A stretch of 64,000 nt of DNA from JAAGZL01 sp050291365 (GTDB lineage Bacteria; Pseudomonadota; Gammaproteobacteria; Chromatiales; Chromatiaceae): assembly GCA_050291365.1 (NCBI GenBank), contig JBNKJS010000005.1, positions 1 to 64,000 of the forward strand. The letters run 5' to 3'. The translations under genes were made by a program, and so were the position numbers. This document shows positions 8,818-17,916 of the stretch, one piece after another. The notes beneath the pieces are model-generated. The model was given only the letters and a program-made list of their open reading frames with translations, searched no databases and was not told where the DNA came from. Each line of letters opens with the position of its first letter. Position 1 is the stretch's first letter.

Positions 8818-9237
8818 ATGTGGCTCAAGGCCTGGCATTTGATCTTTATGGTGACCTGGTTTGCGGGATTATTCTATCTCCCCAGGCTGTTTGTCTACCA
8901 TGCTATGACAGAAGATGAAGCAGGGAATGAGCGCTTCAAGATTATGGAGCGTAAACTCTATTACTTCACTCTGCCCTGGATGATACTCACCCTGTTTTTT
9001 GGATTCTGGATGCTCTACGACTATGCCTGGGAGGCATTTAGCAAAAATCTCTGGTTACATATCAAACTCGTTCTGGTAGCGCTGCTGGTGGTCTATCAAT
9101 TCTATTGTGGAAAACTGATGCGGGATTTTGCGGCCGACCGCAACCAACATGGTCACAAATGGTACCGCTGGTTCAACGAAGGTCCAGTGCTAGTGCTGGT
9201 TGCCATAGTACTGCTGGCCAGCCTGAAACCGTTCTAA
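8818..9237 (+). CDS. hemJ: HemJ-type protoporphyrinogen IX oxidase (CopD-like)
   Basis: HemJ is a membrane protein that oxidises protoporphyrinogen IX to protoporphyrin IX in bacteria lacking HemG or HemY. The 139-residue protein begins MWLKAWHLIFMVTWFAGLFYLPRLFVYHA, with the conserved histidines near residue 7 and in the first loop. It has four membrane helices and ends LLASLKPF as typical HemJ proteins do. AAGAAGGAAA precedes the ATG. hemJ near argC is also seen in Pseudomonas. hemL at 17913 supplies an early step of the same pathway. Confidence 0.88.
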   Translation: MWLKAWHLIFMVTWFAGLFYLPRLFVYHAMTEDEAGNERFKIMERKLYYFTLPWMILTLFFGFWMLYDYAWEAFSKNLWLHIKLVLVALLVVYQFYCGKLMRDFAADRNQHGHKWYRWFNEGPVLVLVAIVLLASLKPF

Positions 9238-9250
9238 CAAACCTGCTCTA

Positions 9251-10291
9251 TTATTCCTGACCTGGAACAGAGATATTCTGATCTCTGGTTCTGGCGCCAA
9301 GAATCCCGTTGGGCGTTCTTGCGCATGAAGAGATGCTTGCTGCCCTTTGCACATCCAGATCCTTAAACCCACGCACGGAATCAACCACATAAATGGGCCG
9401 TCCCTTCACCTCGTCATGAATACGGGCGATATATTCGCCTATGACCCCGATAAAGATAAGCTGTATCCCACCAATAAAAAGCAGGGCAGCCATCAGGGAG
9501 GGATAGCCATGTACCGGATCGCCAAATATCATGGTCCTGACCACCAGAAACCCAGCATAGAATAAACTCACACTTGCGGTCATCAGCCCTAGATAGGAGG
9601 CCATCTTCAGAGGTACCGTACTAAAGGAGACGATCCCTTCCAGAGCATAGTTCCACAGACGCCAATAGTTCCACTTGGTGGTCCCGCCACTGCGTGGCTC
9701 ACGCTCAAAATATATAGTTGTTGTGGGCAACCCCACCCAGGCGGAGAGCCCCTTCAAAAAACGATGGGTTTCACGCATTGAACACAGCACATCACAAACC
9801 CGTCGTGATAACAGGCGGAAATCTCCCGCATTGCTGGGAAAATCAAAGTTAGATATGGAGTTAAAGATGCGGTAGAACAGCCCGGCCGTAGTTCTCTTGA
9901 CTACTGAGTCCCCTTTACGCGAAGAGCGAACGGCATTTACTATATCAAAGCCCTGCTCCCACAACTCAACCATACGGGGAATCAACTCCGGCGGGTCTTG
10001 CAGATCGACATCCATAGGAATTACCGCATCACCACTAGTAAGATCCAGGCCGGCAATCAATGCCCGCTCTTTGCCAAAGTTGCGCGAGAGGCTGATCACC
10101 TTGATGCGGGCATCCCGTTCATGCCACTGCCACAGCAGTTCCAGGGTGCCATCCTTGCTGCCATCGTTGACGCAGACCACCTCCCACTCCAGCGCCAGCC
10201 CTTCCAGAATTGGTTGCACTCGCGCAAAAAAGCTATCGATGACATCGGCCTCGTTATATACCGGAACCAGCAGAGAGAGCTTCTTGGTCAT
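9251..10291 (-). CDS. Family 2 glycosyltransferase, GtrB/ArnC-like
   Basis: This inner-membrane enzyme is expected to transfer a sugar from a nucleotide donor to undecaprenyl phosphate. The 346-residue protein has an N-terminal GT-A domain with VPVYNEAD (9-16), VNDGSKDGT (41-49) and the metal-binding DVD motif (94-96). Two membrane helices follow at about 230-300. The GtrA-family flippase gene upstream overlaps it by 4 bp, the classic partner arrangement. The sugar and acceptor cannot be read from sequence. Downstream it converges with hemJ, 13 bp away. Confidence 0.9.
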   Translation of the reverse strand: MTKKLSLLVPVYNEADVIDSFFARVQPILEGLALEWEVVCVNDGSKDGTLELLWQWHERDARIKVISLSRNFGKERALIAGLDLTSGDAVIPMDVDLQDPPELIPRMVELWEQGFDIVNAVRSSRKGDSVVKRTTAGLFYRIFNSISNFDFPSNAGDFRLLSRRVCDVLCSMRETHRFLKGLSAWVGLPTTTIYFEREPRSGGTTKWNYWRLWNYALEGIVSFSTVPLKMASYLGLMTASVSLFYAGFLVVRTMIFGDPVHGYPSLMAALLFIGGIQLIFIGVIGEYIARIHDEVKGRPIYVVDSVRGFKDLDVQRAASISSCARTPNGILGARTRDQNISVPGQE

Positions 10292-10668
10292 GTATTTCCC
10301 GCATTAAAAACAAACAGTTTGGAACAAGTGTAATTCCAAATCAAGGTGAGGCCTGCGGCTATCAGCTTGGCAAACTCTAACGGCATAACTCCCTTCAACA
10401 ACAGAATAGCCGTGGTTCCAATCAACAGACCGCCGGTATTTAATGCGACAAAGCGCAGGTAGGCAACCAACGAAATAGAGCCGCCAGACCTGCGGAAAGT
10501 CCAGCGATGATTCATCAGGTAACTATTGGTGACGGCAAATAGAAAGGCGATGCCGTTGGCCAACAACGGATCAATATCGGCCACCCGATAGAGTAAAACA
10601 AAGAGAACAAAATCGACGACAGTGTTGACTACACCAACCAGGCCGAATCGGATAAATTCCAGATTCAT
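10288..10668 (-). CDS. GtrA family membrane protein
   Basis: GtrA proteins are small four-helix membrane proteins thought to flip undecaprenyl-linked sugars for envelope glycosylation. The 126-residue protein has the family signature FGLVGVVNTVVDFVLFVLLY at its start. The motifs FLFAVTNSYLMNHRWTF and LIWNYTCSKLFVF follow. It overlaps the GT2 gene by 4 bp, indicating translational coupling. It lies 10 bp after the lipoprotein hydrolase gene on the same strand, so the four or five minus-strand genes here may form one transcript. Confidence 0.88.
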   Translation of the reverse strand: MNLEFIRFGLVGVVNTVVDFVLFVLLYRVADIDPLLANGIAFLFAVTNSYLMNHRWTFRRSGGSISLVAYLRFVALNTGGLLIGTTAILLLKGVMPLEFAKLIAAGLTLIWNYTCSKLFVFNAGNT

Positions 10669-10678
10669 ACCTGGGATC

Positions 10679-11875
10679 TTAGCTTCGATCTAAAGCTGCA
10701 CTCTTCAACTGTTCCCGGCGCTGCCTAGATTGATCAACTACTGCAACAGATGGCTTTGGAGTCGACCTACTAGCCACTGTAGGCTTGGGTCTGGAATAGC
10801 GTTCACCTTCTGCCTTCGGAGTCTGCCACTTCTGCTCCATAGCAATCACCGCATCGGTAATCAGGGCTATCTGAGCACAGTGATCGTCCTTACCTTCACC
10901 GTGATAACCCCGCATTAGAAAGCCTCCACTCTTAGCCTGTTCATAGCGAGACAACAGCGGGCTGTCCTTTGCCGATGAGCTGTGAACCTTGACGCCCAGC
11001 TTATTTGTCAGGTAGTGAGCGGTCTCTGTGGTAGAGGCGTACCCTGGTGGAATAATGCTGGAATGGCTGACAAACATAAATTTACCACCATTGGCTGCAC
11101 GCTTGGCAAAACTAACGAAGGGACTAAGTTGACTCGCCCGCAGTCCTAAAGGATTTTTTTCATCATAATTGGAGTGGAGACCATCAAGCAGAACTACGGC
11201 ATCAACCCTATTGCCAGCCCGTTGCCGCAGAATAGCCCGGATAGCACCGTAACCAGCGCTCCAACCGGTAAGCCCCAATTTACGAATATGGGCTGATGGT
11301 CTGTTGGTATACTCGGCCACACTCTCTTCAATATCGTTCAGAAGATTGCGGAATAGCTCAGGGTCTGAAAACGGCCTTCCATATGCCCCCGAACCTGCAC
11401 CCAGATCAATGCCCACTACAAAAATGCCTCGTGCGGTATCGGCAATCATCTTGCGAACAGCGTTGCCTCCATGAAAATGGATTATTACGTCAAAACCATT
11501 GTCCGCGGTAAGCGCGCCTCTCTTGGGCATGAGCATCCGGCCAATCTCAAGATTCTTAACCCAGGGATAGTAGATGCCATATCCAGGATCCGCCATGTTA
11601 CATGGGGTCGGAGCCACCCTGGTCTTGGCGACCTTTATCGTCTTAACTGGCTTGGTTGACTGAATTGAGTTGGAAAGCTCATCACTCTTAGCTCTCTTGG
11701 CAGACGCGGCAATCTTGGCGGAAGATTTCTTCCGTTCAGCCTTGGCAATAGCCTTGGATTTCTCGACCTTGTATGGCACTGCATACTTATCTACTTTGGG
11801 ACCGACACTCTTGGTACATGCAGTCAACGCAAGCAGGATCAGCGCAAACAGGGAGATGAAACGAAAGTTTGACAT
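10679..11875 (-). CDS. Lipoprotein with alpha/beta-hydrolase fold, function unknown
   Basis: The chosen ATG gives a lipoprotein signal peptide ending in the lipobox LTAC (C20); an upstream in-frame start at 11911 would bury it. After a Lys/Ala-rich linker (about 25-75) comes an alpha/beta-hydrolase-like domain with DVIIHFHGG (oxyanion region) and a nucleophile elbow GWSAGYG (S206). A late acidic/His segment, GYHGEGKDDHC (about 323-331), could supply the catalytic His. The substrate is unknown; an esterase or deacylase acting on an envelope polymer is possible. The C-terminal 60 residues are basic and low complexity. It lies between GtrA and two other exported proteins. Confidence 0.7.
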   Translation of the reverse strand: MSNFRFISLFALILLALTACTKSVGPKVDKYAVPYKVEKSKAIAKAERKKSSAKIAASAKRAKSDELSNSIQSTKPVKTIKVAKTRVAPTPCNMADPGYGIYYPWVKNLEIGRMLMPKRGALTADNGFDVIIHFHGGNAVRKMIADTARGIFVVGIDLGAGSGAYGRPFSDPELFRNLLNDIEESVAEYTNRPSAHIRKLGLTGWSAGYGAIRAILRQRAGNRVDAVVLLDGLHSNYDEKNPLGLRASQLSPFVSFAKRAANGGKFMFVSHSSIIPPGYASTTETAHYLTNKLGVKVHSSSAKDSPLLSRYEQAKSGGFLMRGYHGEGKDDHCAQIALITDAVIAMEQKWQTPKAEGERYSRPKPTVASRSTPKPSVAVVDQSRQRREQLKSAALDRS

Positions 11876-12017
11876 AGGACTATACTCTCTAGCTTGATAC
11901 ATCTTGTCCACCCTCTGTGTTTGACAGGAATGATATCAATGGAAGAAGCAACAACCATACCAGTAAGAGTGGAATATAATACTACGGCTTAGAGGTTTAT
12001 GCAATAACTCATTGATA

Positions 12018-13100
12018 TCAAAGAATATCCTTGCAGCAGCGGAATCCTTCCTGATAAAACGAGTGTGCGGTATCCCGTTTTATCTCTTTTTTATGCTCGT
12101 ATGGCTGCCGCACCCGGCAATCATCTGGGTATTTGAGTATGCCCCTGCGCTTGATCGAGGAACGGTCAACAAAAAATGAGCCCTTTCTCTCAGTGAACCC
12201 CGTTACGCCACCCTTGGCAATATTGCCTTTGTGAGAGGGCAGATTCACTACCTCGGCCACATTGCCGTGCATATCGTAGACACCCTGGCGGCTTCTACAT
12301 TGGTATTTATAACCTGCGGGCCAGGTATTGGTGCCGCAAGTGCGATAAGCGGACCTAGCAGGAGAGCACCCCTTAGATAGGCCGGCTATGGATCCGGCCT
12401 TTATATTGGCCCTGGCCTGGGGCAACAGGTCCTGGTCATCTGCGCTATAGACCCCACAGATTACACTTGAATCTGTTCTATCCGCCAATTCCGGCTGAAA
12501 TTGAAAGGCCCACACCTTTTCCCGATTAGCGTTCACGGCCTTTCTTCTGGCCAGCTCGTTGGCGATATCAAATCGATAGGTCGAAATGGGATCAATCCTT
12601 CCAGCACAGCCACCCTCCCACTCGTGGGCGTTACATAGCCGCTTGCCCATACTCTGACAGATATTGTGCGCTGTTTTGGATGGCACCCATACCACGGGGT
12701 ATTCACAGGGGATGTCTGGAAATTCAAACTGATCGATGCAAACGGTTGCCTTACCATCAACGTCAGGGATGGGGGCCATCCATTTGGCACCGCAAATCTT
12801 CTCATACTCCTTATTGGCTTTAATGATGCCAGCCTCTAATACCTTTGTTCGACACTGCTCGCGGGTGACCGGATGAAATGAATTGTTTGGTCCACGCCAT
12901 GCTGCCTCATCCTCTGTTCCGATATTTCGGGTCAAACCGTGACCCTTAGTTAGAAGCCTGCGCATTTTATCGGCCTGGGGTCCCGTCAACCCATGTTCTC
13001 GAATCACCTTCTCTGCGAACTCCTGGCTCTCGGCACAGAAGGCGCTGCTTACACAACAAGATAAAATCAATATGGAAATAAACTGGCAGCAAGCTCTCAT
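12018..13100 (-). CDS. Exported FGE-sulfatase (SUMF1)-like domain protein
   Basis: The 360-residue protein has a signal peptide (about 1-22, cleavage near CVSSAFCAES) and a good SD (GGGAG). The body carries landmarks of the formylglycine-generating-enzyme/C-type-lectin-like fold: VCIDQFEFPD, MGKRLCNAHEWEGGCAG, GVYDMHGNVAEVV and a C-terminal GFRCCKD. It is unusually rich in cysteine, suggesting disulfides in the periplasm. Such domains act as sulfatase-modifying enzymes or as binding modules. No sulfatase is nearby, so a binding or structural role is as likely. It is 36 bp downstream of the 572-residue exported protein on the same strand. Confidence 0.72.
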   Translation of the reverse strand: MRACCQFISILILSCCVSSAFCAESQEFAEKVIREHGLTGPQADKMRRLLTKGHGLTRNIGTEDEAAWRGPNNSFHPVTREQCRTKVLEAGIIKANKEYEKICGAKWMAPIPDVDGKATVCIDQFEFPDIPCEYPVVWVPSKTAHNICQSMGKRLCNAHEWEGGCAGRIDPISTYRFDIANELARRKAVNANREKVWAFQFQPELADRTDSSVICGVYSADDQDLLPQARANIKAGSIAGLSKGCSPARSAYRTCGTNTWPAGYKYQCRSRQGVYDMHGNVAEVVNLPSHKGNIAKGGVTGFTERKGSFFVDRSSIKRRGILKYPDDCRVRQPYEHKKEIKRDTAHSFYQEGFRCCKDIL

Positions 13101-13136
13101 TTCGACTCCCTTGGTATTGAATTATGATCCGTCCGG

Positions 13137-14855
13137 TTACTCTCTCTTCATGATATAGAAAAAATCCTTGTAATCAGGCTTGATGAAATATCTTGGGGAT
13201 TTTTTATTACCGCCCATATAGGCATACATGTCGGTCATGAGTAGCTCTATATCTAATAGCCCCCCATTCTCCTCCTTGGGGGCAAACAGACTTGCGTAGG
13301 CCTGACCAGGACTGTTCATATCCAAATGCATGGCGAAACTACAACCATAGGCCTGAAAAACCCGGGCCATTCCGCTTGGAGTAGCACCTGAGAAATAGGC
13401 ATATACCAGATAATTGTCTTCAGCTGTTTCAATGAGACAGGCACCACCCCTTGGCGCTCTAAGTTGCTTCTCTGCGGTTCCTGACCAATTACCTGCACCC
13501 CAATGCCTTACCAACTTACCAGGGATACCCTTTCCGCTCTCATCCCGATGGATCAGAGGGACCCCGTTCTGGCGAATATGTTTAATCAAATATAGCTTTT
13601 GATTATCCTCGGCCGTCCATAGCTTAAGATCAACGCTTCCATCCCAATAGATGATGACCGTTGCTAGATTTTCACTGGGTGACACCAGCATCACTCCGTC
13701 TTGCATAAATCCATAGTGATGGCCTTTACCTGTCTTAGCCAGTTCACCGGCACGAAAGGCCGCATGCCGCTTCTGGAATCCGCCAGAGAAGGTGCCTATA
13801 GTTTTTGACCAATACATAGGAGGGACATGACCCAGTGTAAGAAGGGGGTCGATGTTGTTGAAACCGTCTGGCCCATATGGATTATCTCTTTTGACATGCC
13901 TGGCCCTGGAGGACCAACCAACACCAGGATGATCGGTTCCATGTCCCCAGCCCAGAGTGTATTTCCCCAGATTTATGGCCATCAGATAGACCAGCGCGTT
14001 GTTCTCCACACCATCCAGGCCGTTTACCCTGTCCCTATGGGATGAGCGGATATCCCGTGACACCATGCCGGGCATGATCAAGCTGGCATAAACATCTGGA
14101 AAGTTTTGGAGTGGATACCACTGTCCTGCCAACAACCTCCCTTCGGAGGTTTTTGTTTTCAACCCCATGCTATGTGCAGGAATAGTTGTGTACTGGTACC
14201 TTTCGCCAACTGCCGCCCTGGGTAAGGCAACACCACCATCCATTGCCTGAAAAGTCTTTGCCTGCACACCGGTTTCGCTCTTCATCAGATATTTATCTTT
14301 AAACAGGGTGCTTTTTACCCCTGTTATGATACCTTCGCCCGCATCACCACCAAGCCATCGCAGAACCTCGGCCCCCCTTTCAACCATTGAGCGAAAACCA
14401 TCCTGCTTAATCACAACAAACAACAGATTATTACAGGCAGGAAGGTAGCTGAACTTTTCTCTCTTCCTCTTTATATATTGTCTTGTTATCTCACTTTCGA
14501 TATCACATCTATAGGTGTTGTTTGGATGCCCTATTAACAGTTCAGGAGAGCGAGGGTCGAGGCTCAGTTTAATATTTCGGTCGACAGCAAGGATATTGTA
14601 GGTTGTCTCTCGATTTCGTTTATTGGTTAGACTCAGAATGTACCAAGTATTGATATTGGAATTTAAGTTAACTAAAGATGCCCTGGTGAATGTGCCATCT
14701 TCATAAGTCGCCAACATCGCTTTCTTATACGGTTGCAGTTGGAACAGTGCGCTATCGTTTACTTTTTCCAGAACGGATGCAGCAGAGAGTGGCCCAGCAA
14801 TAAAGAGCGCTGACGCCAATAGATAAGTCCGTTTTGTGCTTCTAAAAAATCCCAT
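13137..14855 (-). CDS. Exported protein of unknown function, possibly phosphodiester-glycosidase-like
   Basis: The 572-residue protein has an N-terminal signal peptide (about 1-25, ending GPLSAA). I do not recognise the whole protein. The C-terminal part (about 470-545) contains GGACLIETAEDNYLVYAYF and FQAYGCSFAMHLDMN. These loosely resemble the end of phosphodiester glycosidase (NAGPA/DUF2233) domains, where Gly-Cys/Ala and Asp residues line the active site; the match is tentative. The middle is rich in Gly, His and Trp (LGWGHGTDHPGVGWSS). It heads a run of three genes for exported proteins, all minus strand, next to a GT2/GtrA pair. An envelope polysaccharide role is inferred. Confidence 0.6.
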   Translation of the reverse strand: MGFFRSTKRTYLLASALFIAGPLSAASVLEKVNDSALFQLQPYKKAMLATYEDGTFTRASLVNLNSNINTWYILSLTNKRNRETTYNILAVDRNIKLSLDPRSPELLIGHPNNTYRCDIESEITRQYIKRKREKFSYLPACNNLLFVVIKQDGFRSMVERGAEVLRWLGGDAGEGIITGVKSTLFKDKYLMKSETGVQAKTFQAMDGGVALPRAAVGERYQYTTIPAHSMGLKTKTSEGRLLAGQWYPLQNFPDVYASLIMPGMVSRDIRSSHRDRVNGLDGVENNALVYLMAINLGKYTLGWGHGTDHPGVGWSSRARHVKRDNPYGPDGFNNIDPLLTLGHVPPMYWSKTIGTFSGGFQKRHAAFRAGELAKTGKGHHYGFMQDGVMLVSPSENLATVIIYWDGSVDLKLWTAEDNQKLYLIKHIRQNGVPLIHRDESGKGIPGKLVRHWGAGNWSGTAEKQLRAPRGGACLIETAEDNYLVYAYFSGATPSGMARVFQAYGCSFAMHLDMNSPGQAYASLFAPKEENGGLLDIELLMTDMYAYMGGNKKSPRYFIKPDYKDFFYIMKRE

Positions 14856-15052
14856 AGGACCCCGACCAATAAGCTATTCTGGTAAAACAGTTATCAGGGA
14901 TATACTAGCTCAATGTGATCTCCACTACCCATTGTGCAGGTAAATACGAGATCCACCCTAGAACTTCTCCCTTTTTCTTTATAAAACCACTAGCTAGCTA
15001 ATATTAGCAGGCAAAACGAAATGAAATAAGTCAAAATTTCACTGGGCAATAA

Positions 15053-15085
15053 AAAAACCCGCTCGACTAGGTCGGCGGGTTTTTA
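15053..15085. terminator. Intrinsic terminator after IscA-like gene
   Basis: An A-tract and CCCGC...CGAC pair with GTCG...GCGGG followed by a T-tract (core 15058-15079, one bulge). Both strands have a U-run, so it can terminate in either direction. It lies 20 bp past the minus-strand stop at 15105. Confidence 0.85.
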
Positions 15086-15104
15086 TAAACGCTGGCTCCA
15101 TCTA

Positions 15105-15506
15105 TCAGGAACAACCACCACCCTGCTGTGATGATGATGAAGATGAAGAACAACCACTACAACCGCCACCACCTTCCGGTGAAATAGGTTTCAGGTTGTT
15201 AAATACGAAGCTGGGAGCGCCTCCCTGATCTGAGAAATCAATCTCAACACCACGGATATGAGGCAGGGTCGCCATATCCACAATAACGTCAAACCCCTCA
15301 CACTCAAGTAGGGCATCGTTATCATTGACCTGATCGGTAAAGGTCATACCAAAGCTGATGCCGCTGCAACCGCCAGGGGTCGCATATACGCGAATACCTT
15401 TAATCTCCTCTTGGACCTGCTGGACAAGCTCAGCCATCTTGGCCTGGGCCGGTGCTGTTAGGCTTATATCTTTCTCTGACAAGCAGATGGCCGATGTTTC
15501 AGACAT
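15105..15506 (-). CDS. IscA/HesB-like protein with Cys-Ser-Gly tail
   Basis: This 133-residue A-type Fe-S carrier homologue has the first ligand C47 in TPGGCSGISFGM. The usual C-terminal CGCG(S/A)SF motif is replaced by a Gly/Ser-rich tail. The tail holds C116 and C119 (GGGGCSGCS), a seven-serine run and a final C132. Cysteines are thus present but differently spaced, implying altered cluster binding or hand-over. Related IscA-like proteins (for example DsrR) exist in sulfur-oxidising bacteria, but I cannot assign this one. It is monocistronic, with its own terminator. ErpA at 5004 is the canonical paralogue. Confidence 0.82.
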   Translation of the reverse strand: MSETSAICLSEKDISLTAPAQAKMAELVQQVQEEIKGIRVYATPGGCSGISFGMTFTDQVNDNDALLECEGFDVIVDMATLPHIRGVEIDFSDQGGAPSFVFNNLKPISPEGGGGCSGCSSSSSSSQQGGGCS

Positions 15507-15726
15507 AGTGTTACTACTCCAATAAAATTAGGCAAAACGGCACTTACATAACCGGTTGCATAGCATAAAAACCATATTCATTATCATGGTCTTTTAGACC
15601 ATAAATCAAGTTTCCCGCCAGAACCAAGAGACAAACAGAGAGGTATTCTTGAGTGGCGCAGAACACATCTTATTGAATAATAAGAAAAAACACGCCGCTC
15701 GGAATCACATATCCGAGTAAACTTTA

Positions 15727-16203
15727 TCAGGAAAAGAGATGGTTACGCGTATCCAGTTCGTACAGATGACGCGAGGCATCCACCAAATGTTGCCCCCAAT
15801 GGATCTTGAAGCTGCTTCTCCAATTATCTACAGCCAACCCCGGCTCTTCATCAAGAATACTAAGGCCTGACTTTAGATCGCAATAGATATCAGTCAGATC
15901 ATCTGCAAGGCTTCCGGTCATGGATTGACCATCAAGGGCCACATCGAACTCCATCCAGTAGCTGTCGTTGGTACCCAGCCTGTCATGCAGGCGCGAATAG
16001 ATCTCAAACCTCTCATCCAGATCAGGATATACCAAGCAACAGGACGCAGTATTGTTACTATTAAGCGCCCTTACAGCGGCGTGTAACCGCGGCAACAAGC
16101 AGGCCAATTGATGCAACCATGAGGAGTCCAACTCATCAATATTCTCGATTAAACGGCAAAATGCTGTTGCCATTTCAACCATTTCATTGTTATCTGTTTT
16201 CAT
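15727..16203 (-). CDS. DUF5063 domain-containing protein
   Basis: The function is unknown. From the chosen ATG (MKTDNNEMVEMATAFCRLIE) the protein has 158 residues, is acidic and predicted helical. The segment DELDSSWLHQLACLLPRLHAAV matches the DUF5063 family as I know it. The frame stays open to 16326 with further ATGs, but the extra N-terminus is basic and unlike the family, so the shorter form is preferred. No clear Shine-Dalgarno is seen. Short C-terminal motifs WRSSFKIHWGQHLVDASRHLY fit the family. Confidence 0.72.
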   Translation of the reverse strand: MKTDNNEMVEMATAFCRLIENIDELDSSWLHQLACLLPRLHAAVRALNSNNTASCCLVYPDLDERFEIYSRLHDRLGTNDSYWMEFDVALDGQSMTGSLADDLTDIYCDLKSGLSILDEEPGLAVDNWRSSFKIHWGQHLVDASRHLYELDTRNHLFS

Positions 16204-16486
16204 AATCTTATGCATCTTAAAATTTAGCCACACAACCCAATTGTAGACAAAAAACCTACCTCCAGTGCGAGCGATTTTACTCTTTTTGCGCCTTTGAACC
16301 CAGCCCATTTCACCGACCAAAATCAATAAAAACTCTATTAATTGTCATAGATATCAAGGCGAAGCAGATAACACCATAATAATCATGATGTTATGCCCAA
16401 CAATAAAATGTATGATCTGGGGTTGAGAATTGGCGCTTTAATCGTCTACTTCTGGTCATGACTTTATTTCTGATGTTTATCAAAAT

Positions 16487-17269
16487 ATGAGCGATTCAAC
16501 CACCCCTATAGTGCTCTGTTTTTCCGGCCACGACCCAACCGGAGGGGCTGGACTACACGCGGATATTGAGGCCATAGCAGCTGCAGGATGTCACGCCGCC
16601 AGCGCAATTACCTCTCTCACCGTCCAGGACACCCATAATGTGTACCAGCTGCTCCCAACGGAACAAAAACTATTTCGTCAGCAGGCCGAAGCGGTCCTGA
16701 ATGATCTGCCGGTAGCAGTCATAAAGATCGGCCTGATGGGAGATATTGGGATATGTAGGGAGATTGCGTCACTTGTTTCTGAATATCAAAAAATCCCAGT
16801 GGTACTGGACCCGGTTCTGGCCGCAGGGGGGGGCGCAGAACTGGCAGGAGAGGCATTGCTGGAATCAATTCGCTCCGAGCTGCTGCCCCATGTAGACCTA
16901 GTCACACCAAATTCAGTGGAGGCCCGCCGCATAAGTGGTAAAAAGGATCTGGGTGAAGCGGCCGAGCAGATGCTCACCATGGGTTGTAACAACGCTCTCA
17001 TCACTGGCGCCCATGAAGAGGGCACCAAGGTGATCAACACCCTATACCTCGGATCAATCAAAGACGTCCACTCCCTGGAGTGGCCCAGACTACCACACAG
17101 CTATCACGGCTCTGGCTGCACCCTTGCTTCTGCCATAGCGGCCAGGATCGCCCTGGGCCAACCCATGCTCCAGGCGGTGACCGAGGCCCAGGAGTACACC
17201 TGGCAAACCTTGAATCGTGCCAATCACTTTGGCAATGGCCAGGCCCTGCCTGGCAGACTTCCCATATAG
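16487..17269 (+). CDS. thiD: Hydroxymethylpyrimidine/phosphomethylpyrimidine kinase
   Basis: ThiD phosphorylates HMP twice to HMP-PP for thiamine synthesis. The 260-residue ribokinase-fold protein has GHDPTGGAGLHADIEA near the N-terminus and the anion-hole/ATP motif HGSGCTLASAIAA near the C-terminus. It lies 8 bp upstream of thiE, followed by hemL, an order also found in Pseudomonas. I see no TPP riboswitch upstream. A moderate inverted repeat (ATAACA...TGTTAT) lies near 16369-16395. Confidence 0.95.
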   Translation: MSDSTTPIVLCFSGHDPTGGAGLHADIEAIAAAGCHAASAITSLTVQDTHNVYQLLPTEQKLFRQQAEAVLNDLPVAVIKIGLMGDIGICREIASLVSEYQKIPVVLDPVLAAGGGAELAGEALLESIRSELLPHVDLVTPNSVEARRISGKKDLGEAAEQMLTMGCNNALITGAHEEGTKVINTLYLGSIKDVHSLEWPRLPHSYHGSGCTLASAIAARIALGQPMLQAVTEAQEYTWQTLNRANHFGNGQALPGRLPI

Positions 17270-17277
17270 CCATACGT

Positions 17278-17916
17278 ATGTTGAAGAAACGCTTAACTGG
17301 CCTCTACGCCATCACTGATAGCAGCCAAAGGCAGCTTGGGCACCAGGTTGAACTCGCCCTAAAAGGTGGCGCCCGCATCATCCAGTACCGGGATAAATCT
17401 TCTAATACTCAAAAGCGCACAGCCGAGGCCAGAGGTCTGTTGGAGCTATGCCACAAATATTCGGCCTGTTTTATCATCAACGACGATGTAGATCTGGCCG
17501 AAACCATTGGTGCCGATGGGGTACATCTGGGCCAGGATGACCATGATATTCAATACGCGAGGACACGGCTGGGCGATGCGGCCATAATAGGCGTCTCCTG
17601 CTACAACCAGTTGCAGCTGGCTATTTCTGCCCAGGAGGCAGGGGCAGACTATGTAGCCTTCGGCCGCTTCTTCCCATCCAGCACCAAACCCCAAGCAGTT
17701 CGGGCCGAGATTGCACTGTTGGCCCAGGCAAAAAAAGTACTGCATATACCCATAGTTGCCATAGGCGGCATAACACCGGAAAATGGCGACCCACTAATAG
17801 CTGCAGGTGCGGACATGTTGGCAGTCATTCAGGGAGTGTTCGGACAGCAAGATATTCGCGCAGCGGCAGAACAATTCCATAAACTATTTGTACAGAACGA
17901 GGATTTACACTCATGA
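17278..17916 (+). CDS. thiE: Thiamine-phosphate synthase
   Basis: ThiE joins HMP-PP and thiazole phosphate to thiamine phosphate. The 212-residue TIM-barrel protein shows YRDKS, GADGVHLGQDD and VAIGGITPEN, all family signatures. The ATG at 17278 (MLKKRLTGLYAITDS) gives the normal length; a longer in-frame extension overlaps thiD and is not protein-like. Its stop overlaps the hemL start by 4 bp (ATGA), indicating translational coupling. Confidence 0.95.
   Translation: MLKKRLTGLYAITDSSQRQLGHQVELALKGGARIIQYRDKSSNTQKRTAEARGLLELCHKYSACFIINDDVDLAETIGADGVHLGQDDHDIQYARTRLGDAAIIGVSCYNQLQLAISAQEAGADYVAFGRFFPSSTKPQAVRAEIALLAQAKKVLHIPIVAIGGITPENGDPLIAAGADMLAVIQGVFGQQDIRAAAEQFHKLFVQNEDLHS

Noticed and set aside
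16327..16486. TPP riboswitch upstream of thiD
   Set aside because: No THI-box sequence (CUGAGA...) is visible; only a modest inverted repeat lies there.
17080..17277. N-terminal extension of thiE overlapping thiD
   Set aside because: The extra residues are a Gln/Pro/Gly/Trp-rich out-of-frame reading of thiD; the ATG at 17278 gives a normal-length ThiE.
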